DNA of 6,493 nucleotides from XYB2-FULL-45-11 sp964355525 (GTDB lineage: Bacteria; Patescibacteriota; Patescibacteriia; UBA9934; GWF2-40-263): NCBI GenBank assembly GCA_964355525.1, contig CAYHDY010000049.1, positions 1-6,493 on the forward strand, written 5' to 3'. A program made the position numbers and the translations under genes. The notes under the pieces are model-generated. The model did not search any database and was not told where the DNA came from. It worked only from the letters and a program-made list of their open reading frames with translations. Position 1 is the stretch's first letter. Each line of letters begins with the position of its first letter. Positions 1 to 6,461 of the stretch are shown one piece after another.

Positions 1-1869
1 ATCTAGGAATTCATTCAAAACATCTTTATCACCAATCATCCCATCAACCATAAGGTTGATGGCGAAAGATGTTTTTATATTCGTGACAGCATGTCTTGCT
101 GGGATTACATTCTTCTTTATGCCGCGAAGGATGCAGTGAACAGCCGCTTCAGTCTCTATGCCCACCTTCTCAAAAGCGTAGACGAGATTTGAAATTATTG
201 TCTCCTCATCGCTCTCATAAACTTTGTCGACCAACGCCTTTGTAAATACAGTTTTGTCTTTGAAGCTCGCCAGAGCAAGAAGAGCGAATCTCGGAAGGAC
301 TTCGTTGAGGTATGGAGAATTTATTGCCTTAAGAAGCCTTTGTTTCCAAAGATTTCTCTGGGATTGTGTGAGCTGGTTCTTTTCGGCGATGTAACCGCTC
401 AGAAGGAGCGCGTTCGCTTTACAAACTTCAACGATATCCTGATTTTGATGGGCAGTTTTAAAGTAAGCGTCAATGTGTTTGTGAAAACCTTTTTCGTAAT
501 ACTCGACCAGGCGCTCTGCAACGTCGTAACCGATCCAGTGTCCGTTCTGCTTAAAGCCTTCCAAAACTTTCGTAAATATCATCCGTTTATCTTTTGCTGA
601 TAACAATTCAATTCCTGTTGTTGGCAAAAGTTTCAAGTGATCTTCAAGACCCCATTCTAAAACAGTATTTTCGATGATGCCGACCAGGACACTCAAATTT
701 CTTTCGAGCAAAAAAGCCAATACACTCAGCCATGAAGGATGAATCTCTCGTAACTCCTTTACGATCATTAGGTCGTAAATGACCTGATCCGTTCGGCCGA
801 GGTTTAACACTTCGCAGGAAGCGAGATATTCCTGAAACTCTGTATTTACAAATTCAATTGTGTCAGGGTTCTCTTTTATCAAACTTCTTCCATAGAAGAA
901 CTCAATCGGTACCTGGCCAAGAAAACTAATATTTAGGTTTGACTTCGTATCATCAAAAAAGTTCATCAACTCACTTTTTTGTATTTCGTTGGCCTGGTAT
1001 ATCTCCATGATCAAGGCCAACTTTTCAAGAACTTTTCTCACCATCGGCTTATAGTTTGGTGCTCCGACTTTTCTTTCCTCATTTGTGAGTTCAGTGTCAA
1101 CAATGAATTCAAATAGCGACGACTTAGTTATACTGGCAAGTGCAGCGATACCTTGGGAACGAATAAAGCTAGGCATCATTTCTAGATAGCGCGGTACCCT
1201 GATAAGCGGGAGTCGTTCACCAAAACGCACTTTATCTAAAATCATGTTTACATCATCCTCGTTCAATCCTGAATCCGCCAGAAAGCTTCGAACCTGGTCG
1301 TGTCCTAAGCAAAGTAAGTGAAAATAGGAAAAGGATTGGTCAGCAAATAGGTGCTGCCATTTAGAAATATAGTTTCTGCGACAAGACAGAACTATCTGAA
1401 TTTCGCTATATTTTTTAGTGAAGGTTTTTATTCGTTCTACAACGTCGGAAAATTCATCCTGCCTAACCTCATCGAGCGCATCAAGACATATGGTTACATC
1501 GGCCGAATTTTTTAAATTAAAACCAGCGGTCTGAAAGATTCGTTCACGAGATGCGTCTACAGTTGTTCCAACTGCTCCTAAAAGGACTTCATTGCCTAAA
1601 ATTGTATCTTCAATTGTTCTTTTTCCGAGGGCTTTTAGGTCTATATAAATACCTGAGCTTCCTTGTTGATTGATGTTCGTAATTATTTCACGAAGAATGC
1701 GAGATTTCCCGTAGCCAGGTTCACCAGCAAGAAGTATTTTGCTCCTTCCGAGCATGTCGTCTATATTGCCGCCAATTCCATAGGAAAAATATCCGGCTCC
1801 TTCTGAGGAAGAAAGAAGCTTTTCTAATGTATCGCAATACTCAATCGATGGCTCAAGAAACATACTCAT
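1..1869 (-). CDS. NACHT-type STAND NTPase, putative defence protein (C-terminus cut by window)
   Basis: The minus-strand frame is open from ATG at 1869 to the window edge (623 codons, no stop), so the C-terminus is missing. Walker A GEPGYGKS is at residues 49-56. Walker B ICLDALDEV is at about 127-135, with the LDxLDE form typical of NACHT ATPases. SCRR at 162-165 fits a sensor-1-like position, and VPRYLEMM near P226 matches the conserved proline motif after the NTPase core. FVNTEFQEYLAS at 340-351 resembles the winged-helix region of NACHT proteins. The rest is helical and could be a repeat sensor. Proteins of this class oligomerise when they sense a ligand, and several bacterial ones give phage defence; that role is inferred here. 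Only 48 residues precede Walker A, so there is no room for a separate N-terminal effector domain; any effector would lie beyond the window or in a partner gene. The start is ATG at 1869 or 1863. No good Shine-Dalgarno is visible, and an in-frame TAG about 35 nt upstream limits extension. Generic AAA+/STAND ATPase is the alternative. Confidence 0.85.
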   Translation of the reverse strand, partial: MSMFLEPSIEYCDTLEKLLSSSEGAGYFSYGIGGNIDDMLGRSKILLAGEPGYGKSRILREIITNINQQGSSGIYIDLKALGKRTIEDTILGNEVLLGAVGTTVDASRERIFQTAGFNLKNSADVTICLDALDEVRQDEFSDVVERIKTFTKKYSEIQIVLSCRRNYISKWQHLFADQSFSYFHLLCLGHDQVRSFLADSGLNEDDVNMILDKVRFGERLPLIRVPRYLEMMPSFIRSQGIAALASITKSSLFEFIVDTELTNEERKVGAPNYKPMVRKVLEKLALIMEIYQANEIQKSELMNFFDDTKSNLNISFLGQVPIEFFYGRSLIKENPDTIEFVNTEFQEYLASCEVLNLGRTDQVIYDLMIVKELREIHPSWLSVLAFLLERNLSVLVGIIENTVLEWGLEDHLKLLPTTGIELLSAKDKRMIFTKVLEGFKQNGHWIGYDVAERLVEYYEKGFHKHIDAYFKTAHQNQDIVEVCKANALLLSGYIAEKNQLTQSQRNLWKQRLLKAINSPYLNEVLPRFALLALASFKDKTVFTKALVDKVYESDEETIISNLVYAFEKVGIETEAAVHCILRGIKKNVIPARHAVTNIKTSFAINLMVDGMIGDKDVLNEFLD

Positions 1870-2065
1870 AGAAGATATTGTGCCTATGATATTCCTTAAT
1901 AACTAAAAAAACCACTACGTATTCAATGGATTTTATTTGCTAGTAATTCTCAACAATCCAAAGCGGATTATCTTACTTCGTTTCTAAAATTTAGTGCAAC
2001 CGAATACAGATTTAGAGACTTAATATCTCGTTTGGGTTGTATTGTGGATTTGATCGCAATACAAT
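1870..2065. other. Intergenic spacer between NTPase gene and recombinase remnant
   Basis: This AT-rich stretch of about 196 bp lies upstream of the minus-strand NTPase gene and downstream of the recombinase remnant. I see no credible gene in it. It must hold the NTPase promoter unless that gene is read through from the recombinase. Minus-strand hexamers such as TATCAT near 1886-1891 and TAAAAT near 1930-1935 are weak -10 candidates without a convincing -35. The one clear structure is the inverted repeat at its right end, listed separately. Confidence 0.6.
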
Positions 2066-2068
2066 CTA
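2033..2068. repeat. Inverted repeat at the 3' end of the recombinase remnant
   Basis: TTGTATTG (2037-2044) and CAATACAA (2057-2064) form a perfect 8-bp inverted repeat with a 12-nt loop. Outer positions extend it by four pairs, counting G-U wobbles, up to 2033 and 2068. It begins at the recombinase stop codon (TAG on the minus strand, 2066-2068). No T-tract follows on either strand, so it is not a standard intrinsic terminator. It could be a transcript-end hairpin, or part of an attachment or regulatory site. Confidence 0.5.
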
Positions 2069-2800
2069 CTTCACCACAATTAGTTGTCCACTTTCCAGCA
2101 TAACCGTACTTCTAACGGATTGAAGAAGACTTCTTTTCTCCTCCGTTGTGCCTTCCTTCAAAATATATTTTGTGCACGCATAGACATCGATATCCGGCAT
2201 GATCTCGGCAATCTTGGCAGTCGCAGCATGGCCGCCAAGGCTGGAGATCATTTTTTGGAGTCGATCTATTTCTTGTTTAATCCGATCGACGGCGAAGAGT
2301 TCATCTATCTCAACTTTGTCGATGATTTTACAAAGTTGATTCAACAAATCTTCCTCTCTTAATTGTGGCTCTTTGCATCCAGTCATCCATTTTCTTCCAC
2401 ATCCATAGTAAACATATCGTCTGATAGTTCCATCTTTCAGTCTTTTGATTTTTTCATCCGCAATAAGTCCGTAGCCACAAGTTCCACACTTAAACATTTT
2501 CGTGAATCCGAATTCTTTTGTACCAGCTATTCTTGATCCTTTTGGATTGCCCTTCATGACCTCCTGCGCTCGATCAAAAATTTCTTTTGTGATTAATGCT
2601 TCATGTTTCCCTGTGAACCACTTACCACTTCCTTAAAAGAATTCGTATCTACCCGTATAGAATGATTTATCAACTATTCGATAAATCATGTTGAGCGAAA
2701 CATTTTTACCTTTACGGGTCGTGAATAATTTTTCATTGTCTAACCATTGTTTCAAATCTTCCACCCCGCAGAGTGAATTTTGTTTTTGCTCAAGGGGAAT
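2066..2800 (-). pseudogene. Serine recombinase/integrase remnant (C-terminal part, with internal stop)
   Basis: One continuous minus-strand frame encodes the C-terminal half of a large serine recombinase. It starts at about 2790 in the recombinase domain (GVEDLKQWL, TRKGKNVSLNMIYRIV, FYTGRYEFF), meets TAA at 2633-2635, and continues in the same frame with GSGKWFTGKHEALITKEIFD. The zinc beta-ribbon follows (CGTC near 2477-2488, then YYGC and a later Cys), then REEDLL, a charged helical stretch, and the usual end KYILKEGTTEEKRSLLQ. In relatives I recall, the stop position reads Glu (YPEGSGKWY), so a single GAA-to-TAA change would explain it; there is no frameshift. The N-terminal resolvase domain with the catalytic Ser is absent, because the coding similarity ends where the opposite-strand membrane protein gene begins. 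About 240 codons remain of a usual 500 or so. A fragment starting at ATG 2557 (163 codons) could be translated but could not catalyse recombination. The upstream boundary is approximate. Confidence 0.85.
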
Positions 2801-2815
2801 AAAAACTGATAGAAT
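2786..2815 (+). promoter_or_regulatory. Candidate promoter for the membrane protein/Nudix pair
   Basis: TAGAAT at 2810-2815 fits a -10 box (5 of 6) and TTGCTC at 2786-2791 is a weak -35, with an 18-nt spacer. The predicted transcript start at about 2822 would leave almost no leader before ATG 2824, implying leaderless translation. This agrees with the absence of a Shine-Dalgarno there. The call rests on hexamer matches only. Confidence 0.35.
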
Positions 2816-2823
2816 GTAATGGT

Positions 2824-3174
2824 ATGAACATCTCAAGAAAAAAATTCGTGATCCTCTTCATTGTTTCCGGTTTCGTTTTTCTTTTTCTCACAACTTCACT
2901 TCTGGGATCAACAGGCCCTCGAGGTTTTCCTAAGCCCCCTGACTCTCTTTTGCTCATGGACTCATCCGTATCATGGAAAAGTGCCGTATCCACAATTATA
3001 TCGCCGATCAAAATTGTTTTGATCGGACCGTTGCTGCTGCCTTCTGTGAATTTTTTGAAAGAGGATCCGCCACCTCCATTTGTTGGGATCTATTTCATTT
3101 TCTACTGGTCCATTCTTGCTTCGATTATTCATTATTTCGTCGGTAAATATGGAAAAAGAAGAACGTTACCGTAG
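2824..3174 (+). CDS. Small membrane protein of unknown function
   Basis: A 116-residue protein that I do not recognise. A short basic N-terminus (SRKK) leads into a strong hydrophobic helix at about 8-28. A second, proline-interrupted hydrophobic stretch lies at about 55-77 and a third, rich in aromatic residues, at about 86-106. The tail GKYGKRR is basic. The positive-inside rule is met best if the first and third segments cross the membrane and both ends are cytoplasmic; the middle one may be peripheral. A Pro-rich loop (KEDPPPP) precedes the last helix. No signal peptidase motif, lipobox or catalytic motif is visible. The 3' end overlaps the Nudix gene by 26 bp in another frame, so the two are probably co-transcribed and perhaps translationally coupled. 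No Shine-Dalgarno precedes ATG 2824. The gene abuts the truncated end of the recombinase remnant on the other strand. Confidence 0.65.
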   Translation: MNISRKKFVILFIVSGFVFLFLTTSLLGSTGPRGFPKPPDSLLLMDSSVSWKSAVSTIISPIKIVLIGPLLLPSVNFLKEDPPPPFVGIYFIFYWSILASIIHYFVGKYGKRRTLP

Positions 3175-3598
3175 TCTTGTTGCTGTTTATGTGATGGTCG
3201 TCAATGATCGTGATGAGATCCTTTTACTTCGCCGTGCGAATACGGGATATCGAAATGGACAATACGACATGCCTGCCGGACATCTTGAAGAAGGGGAGAC
3301 GCTGCGGCAAGCGACTTTGCGCGAACTAAAAGAGGAGACAGGACTTATTGCATCAGAAGATCATCTCGAATTTATAGAACTTCTGCATCGATTCTGTGGA
3401 GATCGGGTCTATTTGGATGTTTTCTTTCGAGTAAATCAATGGAAAGGCGAAGCGACAATTATGGAAACGTCCAAGTGCGATCATCTTGCGTGGTTTCCAC
3501 TTGCAGCCTTGCCTGAAAATATTGTCCCGCATCAAAATCAAGTCATTCAAGATCGCATAAACGATTGTATGTATCGTGAGATTTGGGAAAAGCGTTAG
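3149..3598 (+). CDS. Nudix hydrolase (MutT-like)
   Basis: A 149-residue protein with a complete Nudix box at residues 44-66: G44, E50, R58-E59-L60, E62-E63, G65-L66, exactly the GX5EX7REUXEEXGU pattern that binds the metal and cleaves nucleoside diphosphates linked to another group. The N-terminal strand (VAVYVMVVNDRDEILLLRRA) and the following NTGYRNGQYDMPAGH are typical of small soluble MutT-like enzymes. The substrate (oxidised dNTP, sugar nucleotide or other) cannot be read from the sequence. I chose ATG 3149 over the TTG at 3080 because the domain begins right after it and the intervening codons are out-of-frame coding sequence of the membrane protein. The length is normal for the family. 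No strong Shine-Dalgarno is present; translation may depend on coupling to the upstream gene, which ends 26 bp inside this one. Confidence 0.92.
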   Translation: MEKEERYRSLVAVYVMVVNDRDEILLLRRANTGYRNGQYDMPAGHLEEGETLRQATLRELKEETGLIASEDHLEFIELLHRFCGDRVYLDVFFRVNQWKGEATIMETSKCDHLAWFPLAALPENIVPHQNQVIQDRINDCMYREIWEKR

Positions 3599-3618
3599 TT
3601 TCGATGGAAAACGTTTTT
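3588..3618 (+). terminator. Weak candidate terminator after the Nudix gene
   Basis: AAAAGCGTT (3588-3596) can pair with AACGTTTTT (3610-3618), giving nine pairs with one G-U, over a 13-nt loop. The descending arm ends in a six-T run. The hairpin overlaps the Nudix stop codon and lies just before the next gene's promoter, a sensible place for an operon end, but it has few G-C pairs. Confidence 0.35.
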
Positions 3619-3626
3619 TAATTTTG

Positions 3627-3635
3627 TGCTACACT
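3627..3635 (+). promoter_or_regulatory. Extended -10 promoter for the ice-binding-type surface protein
   Basis: TGCTACACT is an extended -10 element (TGn followed by TACACT, four of six to TATAAT). No good -35 hexamer lies 16-18 nt upstream, which an extended -10 can tolerate. The predicted start near 3642 gives a leader of about 38 nt. A weak AGGAA at 3662-3666 is 13 nt before ATG 3680, and the gap to the start is A-rich. Confidence 0.45.
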
Positions 3636-3679
3636 GAATCGCAATTAGGTTCTTTGTTAATAGGAACTACAGAAAAAAT

Positions 3680-6271
3680 ATGATCGTTTTAAAAAAGGCG
3701 TTGTGGATGCCGGTTTTTGTTTTCTGCGCATTCCTTACGATGCCATTTGTTCCTGTTACCCACGCGACGGCTGCACCGTCTCTCGGAGCAGCAGATCCAT
3801 TCGGTGTTCTGACTTATCTTTATGGTCGTTTTGGAATTCCAGGTCCGGTGATCACTGGAGATTTCGGATATACGATCCTCGCAGGAACATCGCCCATGCC
3901 AGTCGTAAGCGGTTCGACACATGTGGCGGACAGTGTCTACGCTCAAGCCGAGCTAGATGAAAATACGGCATGGAACGCACTCGAGAATGCAACAACATAT
4001 CCGTGTACGAATAATTTTTCCGGCGCTTCAGTTGATTTGGCTACGCAAAATGTCGGAAGTGGAGTCGGGATTTATCCGCCGGGAGTTTATTGTACGAGCA
4101 TGGCAACTTCGATTGTGAATATCGGAGCGGGTGGAATAACGCTTAACGGAAGTGGAACCTATATTTTTCGATTCCCAAACGGCGTTCTGATAACGAGTCC
4201 ATTTTCTGTTGTTTCCATGCAGAACGGAGCGTCATCTTGCGGAGTATTTTGGCTTTCGGACGGTCCTGCGATTCTTTCAACGTTCGGTCATGACTCGACA
4301 TTTGTCGGGACGGTTTTTTCTCATGATGGGTACAATGTAAATGATGGTGTCACTTGGTTTGGGAGAGCTCTCACGGTTGGGGGAGGTACAGTTAATATGG
4401 CTTCTGACGAATCCATTACTGTTCCAACATCCTGTACGCCACCTCCGTCAACAGGAACGCTTCATGTGATTAAAACATTTTACAATGATTACGGTGGTAC
4501 AGCTGTTCCTTCCGATGCAATAATCTCTGTTAAGCTCGGAGCGAGTCACGTTACAGGAAGTCCTCAAGCCGGATCTGTGTCTCCCGGTACATCGTATTCG
4601 TTGAGTCCGAACACATATACCGTGAGTGAAAACGCCATTGCCGGATATGCGGCAATATTCAGCGGAGATTGCGATATAAACGGTCATGTAACCATCGGAA
4701 CAGGTGATAATAAAACATGTACGATTTCAAATGATCAAAATCCACCGTTGCCTGCAACACTGCATGTCATCAAACACGTTGTGAATGATAATGGCGGAGT
4801 TTCGACAGCGTCTTCGTTTACTCTACACGTAAAAACGATCGGATCTTCCGGATTGAATGACGTTTCCGACAGTCCCGCGGCTGGAATCGAATCACCTGGA
4901 AAAACATACGGTCTCGACGCAGGAACATATGTGGTAAGTGAAAATGCTCCCGTTGGTTACATCTCAACGTTTAGCGGAGATTGTGACGCAAATGGAAACA
5001 TAACATTGGCTTCGAGTGCAAATAAAACATGCACCATCACGAACGATGATATTAAAGGACCGCCCATAACGACCAACGATTCCGGATCGGCTACGTTGCG
5101 TGTGGTAAAAATCGTTCTAAATGATAATGGTGGGAAAGCGATCGTCTCGGATGCGGTTGTTCATGTAATGAGTGGCTTGGGCGATGTAACGGGAAGTCCG
5201 CACGCAGGAGCGAGTTCTCCGGGAACTTCCTATTCATTGAATGCAGGGACATATACGGTCAGTGAAAATTTTTTCGCGGGGTACTCGGTAAAAATTGGCG
5301 GAGATTGTAATGATAGTGGAACGGTTGTTCTTGCTCCGGGTGATACAAAAACATGTACGATCACAAATAATGATATTGCTGTTCCTGTTGTTCCTCCTCC
5401 ACCTATCATTATTACGCCCGTGACCGTTACTCCACCGACGATTATTCCTCCTACGTGTGATATCTGTTCTAAACTTACGTACGATCTCTATATTATCAAT
5501 CCGGACAAAGCGGAGCGGCATACAGGAACAGATTGGGTTCGTGTAACAGATCGTGGAAACGGAGTGAAACGATATTCTTTTGAAGATGCAACACTTGATC
5601 CAAAAAATCCACTCTTCGATTACAATGATTCTGTGATCGATGTCGATTACACGGACTGCAAAAATGTAAAATTCTTGTTTGTCAGTTCAGATGCTTCGTG
5701 GAAACACAAAGTGAAAATCAAAATTTCTTCGAACGGAGTCACTCAATCGGATTCGCTTGTCGCAGATGATTCAAAAGCTGTCGTTGGAACCATCAAAACA
5801 TTGAATGCAACATCTGGTTTGAACAACAAGCTTGCATGCGCACCGGGTGCCGCTTCGTCGATGGGGCTTCTTGGAAAAATTCTTTTGCAAATTCAACAGC
5901 ATGGGGAAGCTTGGTATGTTCTCCCATTGAACGGTCTTCGCTATTACATGGCGGACGGTCCGACGGCGTACGGAATGATGCGAAAATTCGGATTGGGAAT
6001 TGCAGATAAAAATCTCTCATTGATTCCAAGTGTTGCATCGGTTGCAGAAATGAAAGCTTCGACGAGTGTTTGCTCCTCGAACAGTTCTGCGAAGGCCGTC
6101 TCGGGAAAAATTTTGCTTCAAGTTCAGCAGCACGGCGAGGCATGGTATGTCGACGCAACAAAATGCCGACGTATTTATCTGAAAGACGGTGCCGCTGCTT
6201 ACTCGCTCATGCGATTCCTCGGACTTGGAATCACGGATGTGAATTTGGAAAAGATTGGAATCGGATTATAA
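3680..6271 (+). CDS. Secreted multidomain surface protein with ice-binding (DUF3494) domain
   Basis: 863 residues. A Sec signal peptide (KK, hydrophobic core to about 26, ATA cleavage motif near 31) is followed by a DUF3494 ice-binding-like beta-solenoid at about 35-252 (LGAADPFGVL start, PVITGDFGY, ADSVYAQAELD, GIYPPGVY, YIFRFPNG, FVGTVFSHDG). Three related prealbumin-like domains follow (260-353, 360-458, 472-566), each with NDxGG, a TYxVSEN strand and a GDC...KTCTI Cys pair that could form a disulfide. A Pro/Thr/Ile linker spans 567-592. A segment with FED at 634-636 and FDYND at 646-650 resembles DUF4114. The end is two copies of a module (732-783, 809-863). The protein is exported. Family knowledge allows ice binding, but in a modular protein like this DUF3494 may serve adhesion; contact with a host cell is inference. 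No LPXTG or C-terminal membrane helix is seen, so the last modules may hold it to the envelope. It is monocistronic, with its own promoter and a strong terminator. Confidence 0.9.
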   Translation: MIVLKKALWMPVFVFCAFLTMPFVPVTHATAAPSLGAADPFGVLTYLYGRFGIPGPVITGDFGYTILAGTSPMPVVSGSTHVADSVYAQAELDENTAWNALENATTYPCTNNFSGASVDLATQNVGSGVGIYPPGVYCTSMATSIVNIGAGGITLNGSGTYIFRFPNGVLITSPFSVVSMQNGASSCGVFWLSDGPAILSTFGHDSTFVGTVFSHDGYNVNDGVTWFGRALTVGGGTVNMASDESITVPTSCTPPPSTGTLHVIKTFYNDYGGTAVPSDAIISVKLGASHVTGSPQAGSVSPGTSYSLSPNTYTVSENAIAGYAAIFSGDCDINGHVTIGTGDNKTCTISNDQNPPLPATLHVIKHVVNDNGGVSTASSFTLHVKTIGSSGLNDVSDSPAAGIESPGKTYGLDAGTYVVSENAPVGYISTFSGDCDANGNITLASSANKTCTITNDDIKGPPITTNDSGSATLRVVKIVLNDNGGKAIVSDAVVHVMSGLGDVTGSPHAGASSPGTSYSLNAGTYTVSENFFAGYSVKIGGDCNDSGTVVLAPGDTKTCTITNNDIAVPVVPPPPIIITPVTVTPPTIIPPTCDICSKLTYDLYIINPDKAERHTGTDWVRVTDRGNGVKRYSFEDATLDPKNPLFDYNDSVIDVDYTDCKNVKFLFVSSDASWKHKVKIKISSNGVTQSDSLVADDSKAVVGTIKTLNATSGLNNKLACAPGAASSMGLLGKILLQIQQHGEAWYVLPLNGLRYYMADGPTAYGMMRKFGLGIADKNLSLIPSVASVAEMKASTSVCSSNSSAKAVSGKILLQVQQHGEAWYVDATKCRRIYLKDGAAAYSLMRFLGLGITDVNLEKIGIGL
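3782..4435 (+). other. DUF3494 ice-binding-like domain coding region
   Basis: Residues 35-252 carry the ordered landmarks of the ice-binding family: LGAADPFGVL, ITGDFG, a helix-like stretch with ADSVYAQAELDENTAWNAL, then beta-solenoid turns with GVGIYPPGVY, GTYIFRFPNG, SCGVFWLSDG and FVGTVFSHDG, ending in the family-like ESITVP. The insertion after the helix has C109 and the later turns have C138 and C187. Whether the flat ice-binding face keeps its Thr/Ser/Ala character needs a structural model. Confidence 0.85.
4457..5377 (+). repeat. Three tandem prealbumin-like domain repeats (coding)
   Basis: Three copies of about 95 residues at 4457-4738, 4757-5053 and 5093-5377. Shared elements are TL(H/R)V(I/V)K, NDxGG, SPGxxYxL, TY(T/V)VSEN, GDC and KTCTI(S/T)N(N/D). 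Copies 1 and 3 share SPGTSYSL and TYTVSEN and look closer to each other than to copy 2, which has GKTYGLDAGTYVVSEN and a longer loop. The linkers differ (6 and 13 residues). Each copy has one Cys pair, which suggests a disulfide-stabilised extracellular stalk. Confidence 0.85.
5873..6268 (+). repeat. Two tandem C-terminal CPR-type modules (coding)
   Basis: Copies at 5873-6028 (residues 732-783) and 6104-6268 (809-863) share GKILLQ(I/V)QQHGEAWYV, a (R)(Y/I)Y(M/L) strand, DG(P/A).AY and the end MR.(F/L)GLGI.(D).NL. They are joined by about 25 Ser/Ala/Val-rich residues. Many codons differ at third positions although the protein is conserved, so the duplication is old and under selection. I recall this module at the C-termini of exported Patescibacteria proteins; envelope attachment is a plausible role but is not shown here. 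Confidence 0.8.
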
Positions 6272-6283
6272 AAGGAGTGAAAC

Positions 6284-6319
6284 AAAAAATACCCTTCAAA
6301 TTATGGAAGGGTATTTTTT
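6284..6319 (+). terminator. Strong intrinsic terminator after the surface protein gene
   Basis: A perfect 14-bp stem (6284-6297 with 6306-6319) with G-C-rich core TACCCTTC/GAAGGGTA and an 8-nt loop is followed by a T run to 6320. It lies 12 nt after the stop. The A-run on the left arm makes it potentially bidirectional. Confidence 0.93.
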
Positions 6320-6414
6320 TGCTTCTTCTTTTCGCATGGGGGACACAGGCATTCGGGAGTTTTAATAAACGATTTGTTTGATCTGTGAAAAGCTGCTAAA
6401 GCCAGATACTTTTG

Positions 6415-6423
6415 TGGTATAAT
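6415..6423 (+). promoter_or_regulatory. Extended -10 promoter with perfect TATAAT
   Basis: TGGTATAAT combines the TGn extension with a consensus -10 (6418-6423). A -35 at the right distance (about 6395-6400, GCTAAA) is poor. It sits just past the terminator and points toward the cut gene at the window end, with a predicted start near 6430. Confidence 0.6.
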
Positions 6424-6461
6424 CTTTTGGTAAATATCATGTGTGAATGTTTGGTGTTTTT

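Noticed and set aside
340..600. Plus-strand 86-codon ORF
   Set aside because: It lies antisense to the continuous NACHT reading frame, has no known domain and no promoter or ribosome binding site; it is a shadow.
2084..2362. Plus-strand 92-codon ORF
   Set aside because: It is antisense to the recombinase C-terminal helical region, which has clear family similarity.
2633..2635. Alternative genetic code reading through the stop in the recombinase
   Set aside because: The codon is UAA, not the UGA that is recoded in some CPR lineages, and UAA also ends the surface protein gene. Pseudogenisation with loss of the catalytic domain is simpler.
3080..3148. N-terminal extension of the Nudix gene from TTG 3080
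   Set aside because: The extension is the out-of-frame membrane protein sequence; the Nudix fold begins after ATG 3149.
4457..5377. DNA direct repeats suggesting CRISPR or satellite repeats
   Set aside because: The repeats are in frame, about 300 bp long, diverged at the DNA level and explained by tandem protein domains.
5793..6161. Minus-strand 122-codon ORF
   Set aside because: It is antisense to the conserved C-terminal modules, and its composition is that of a frame shadow.
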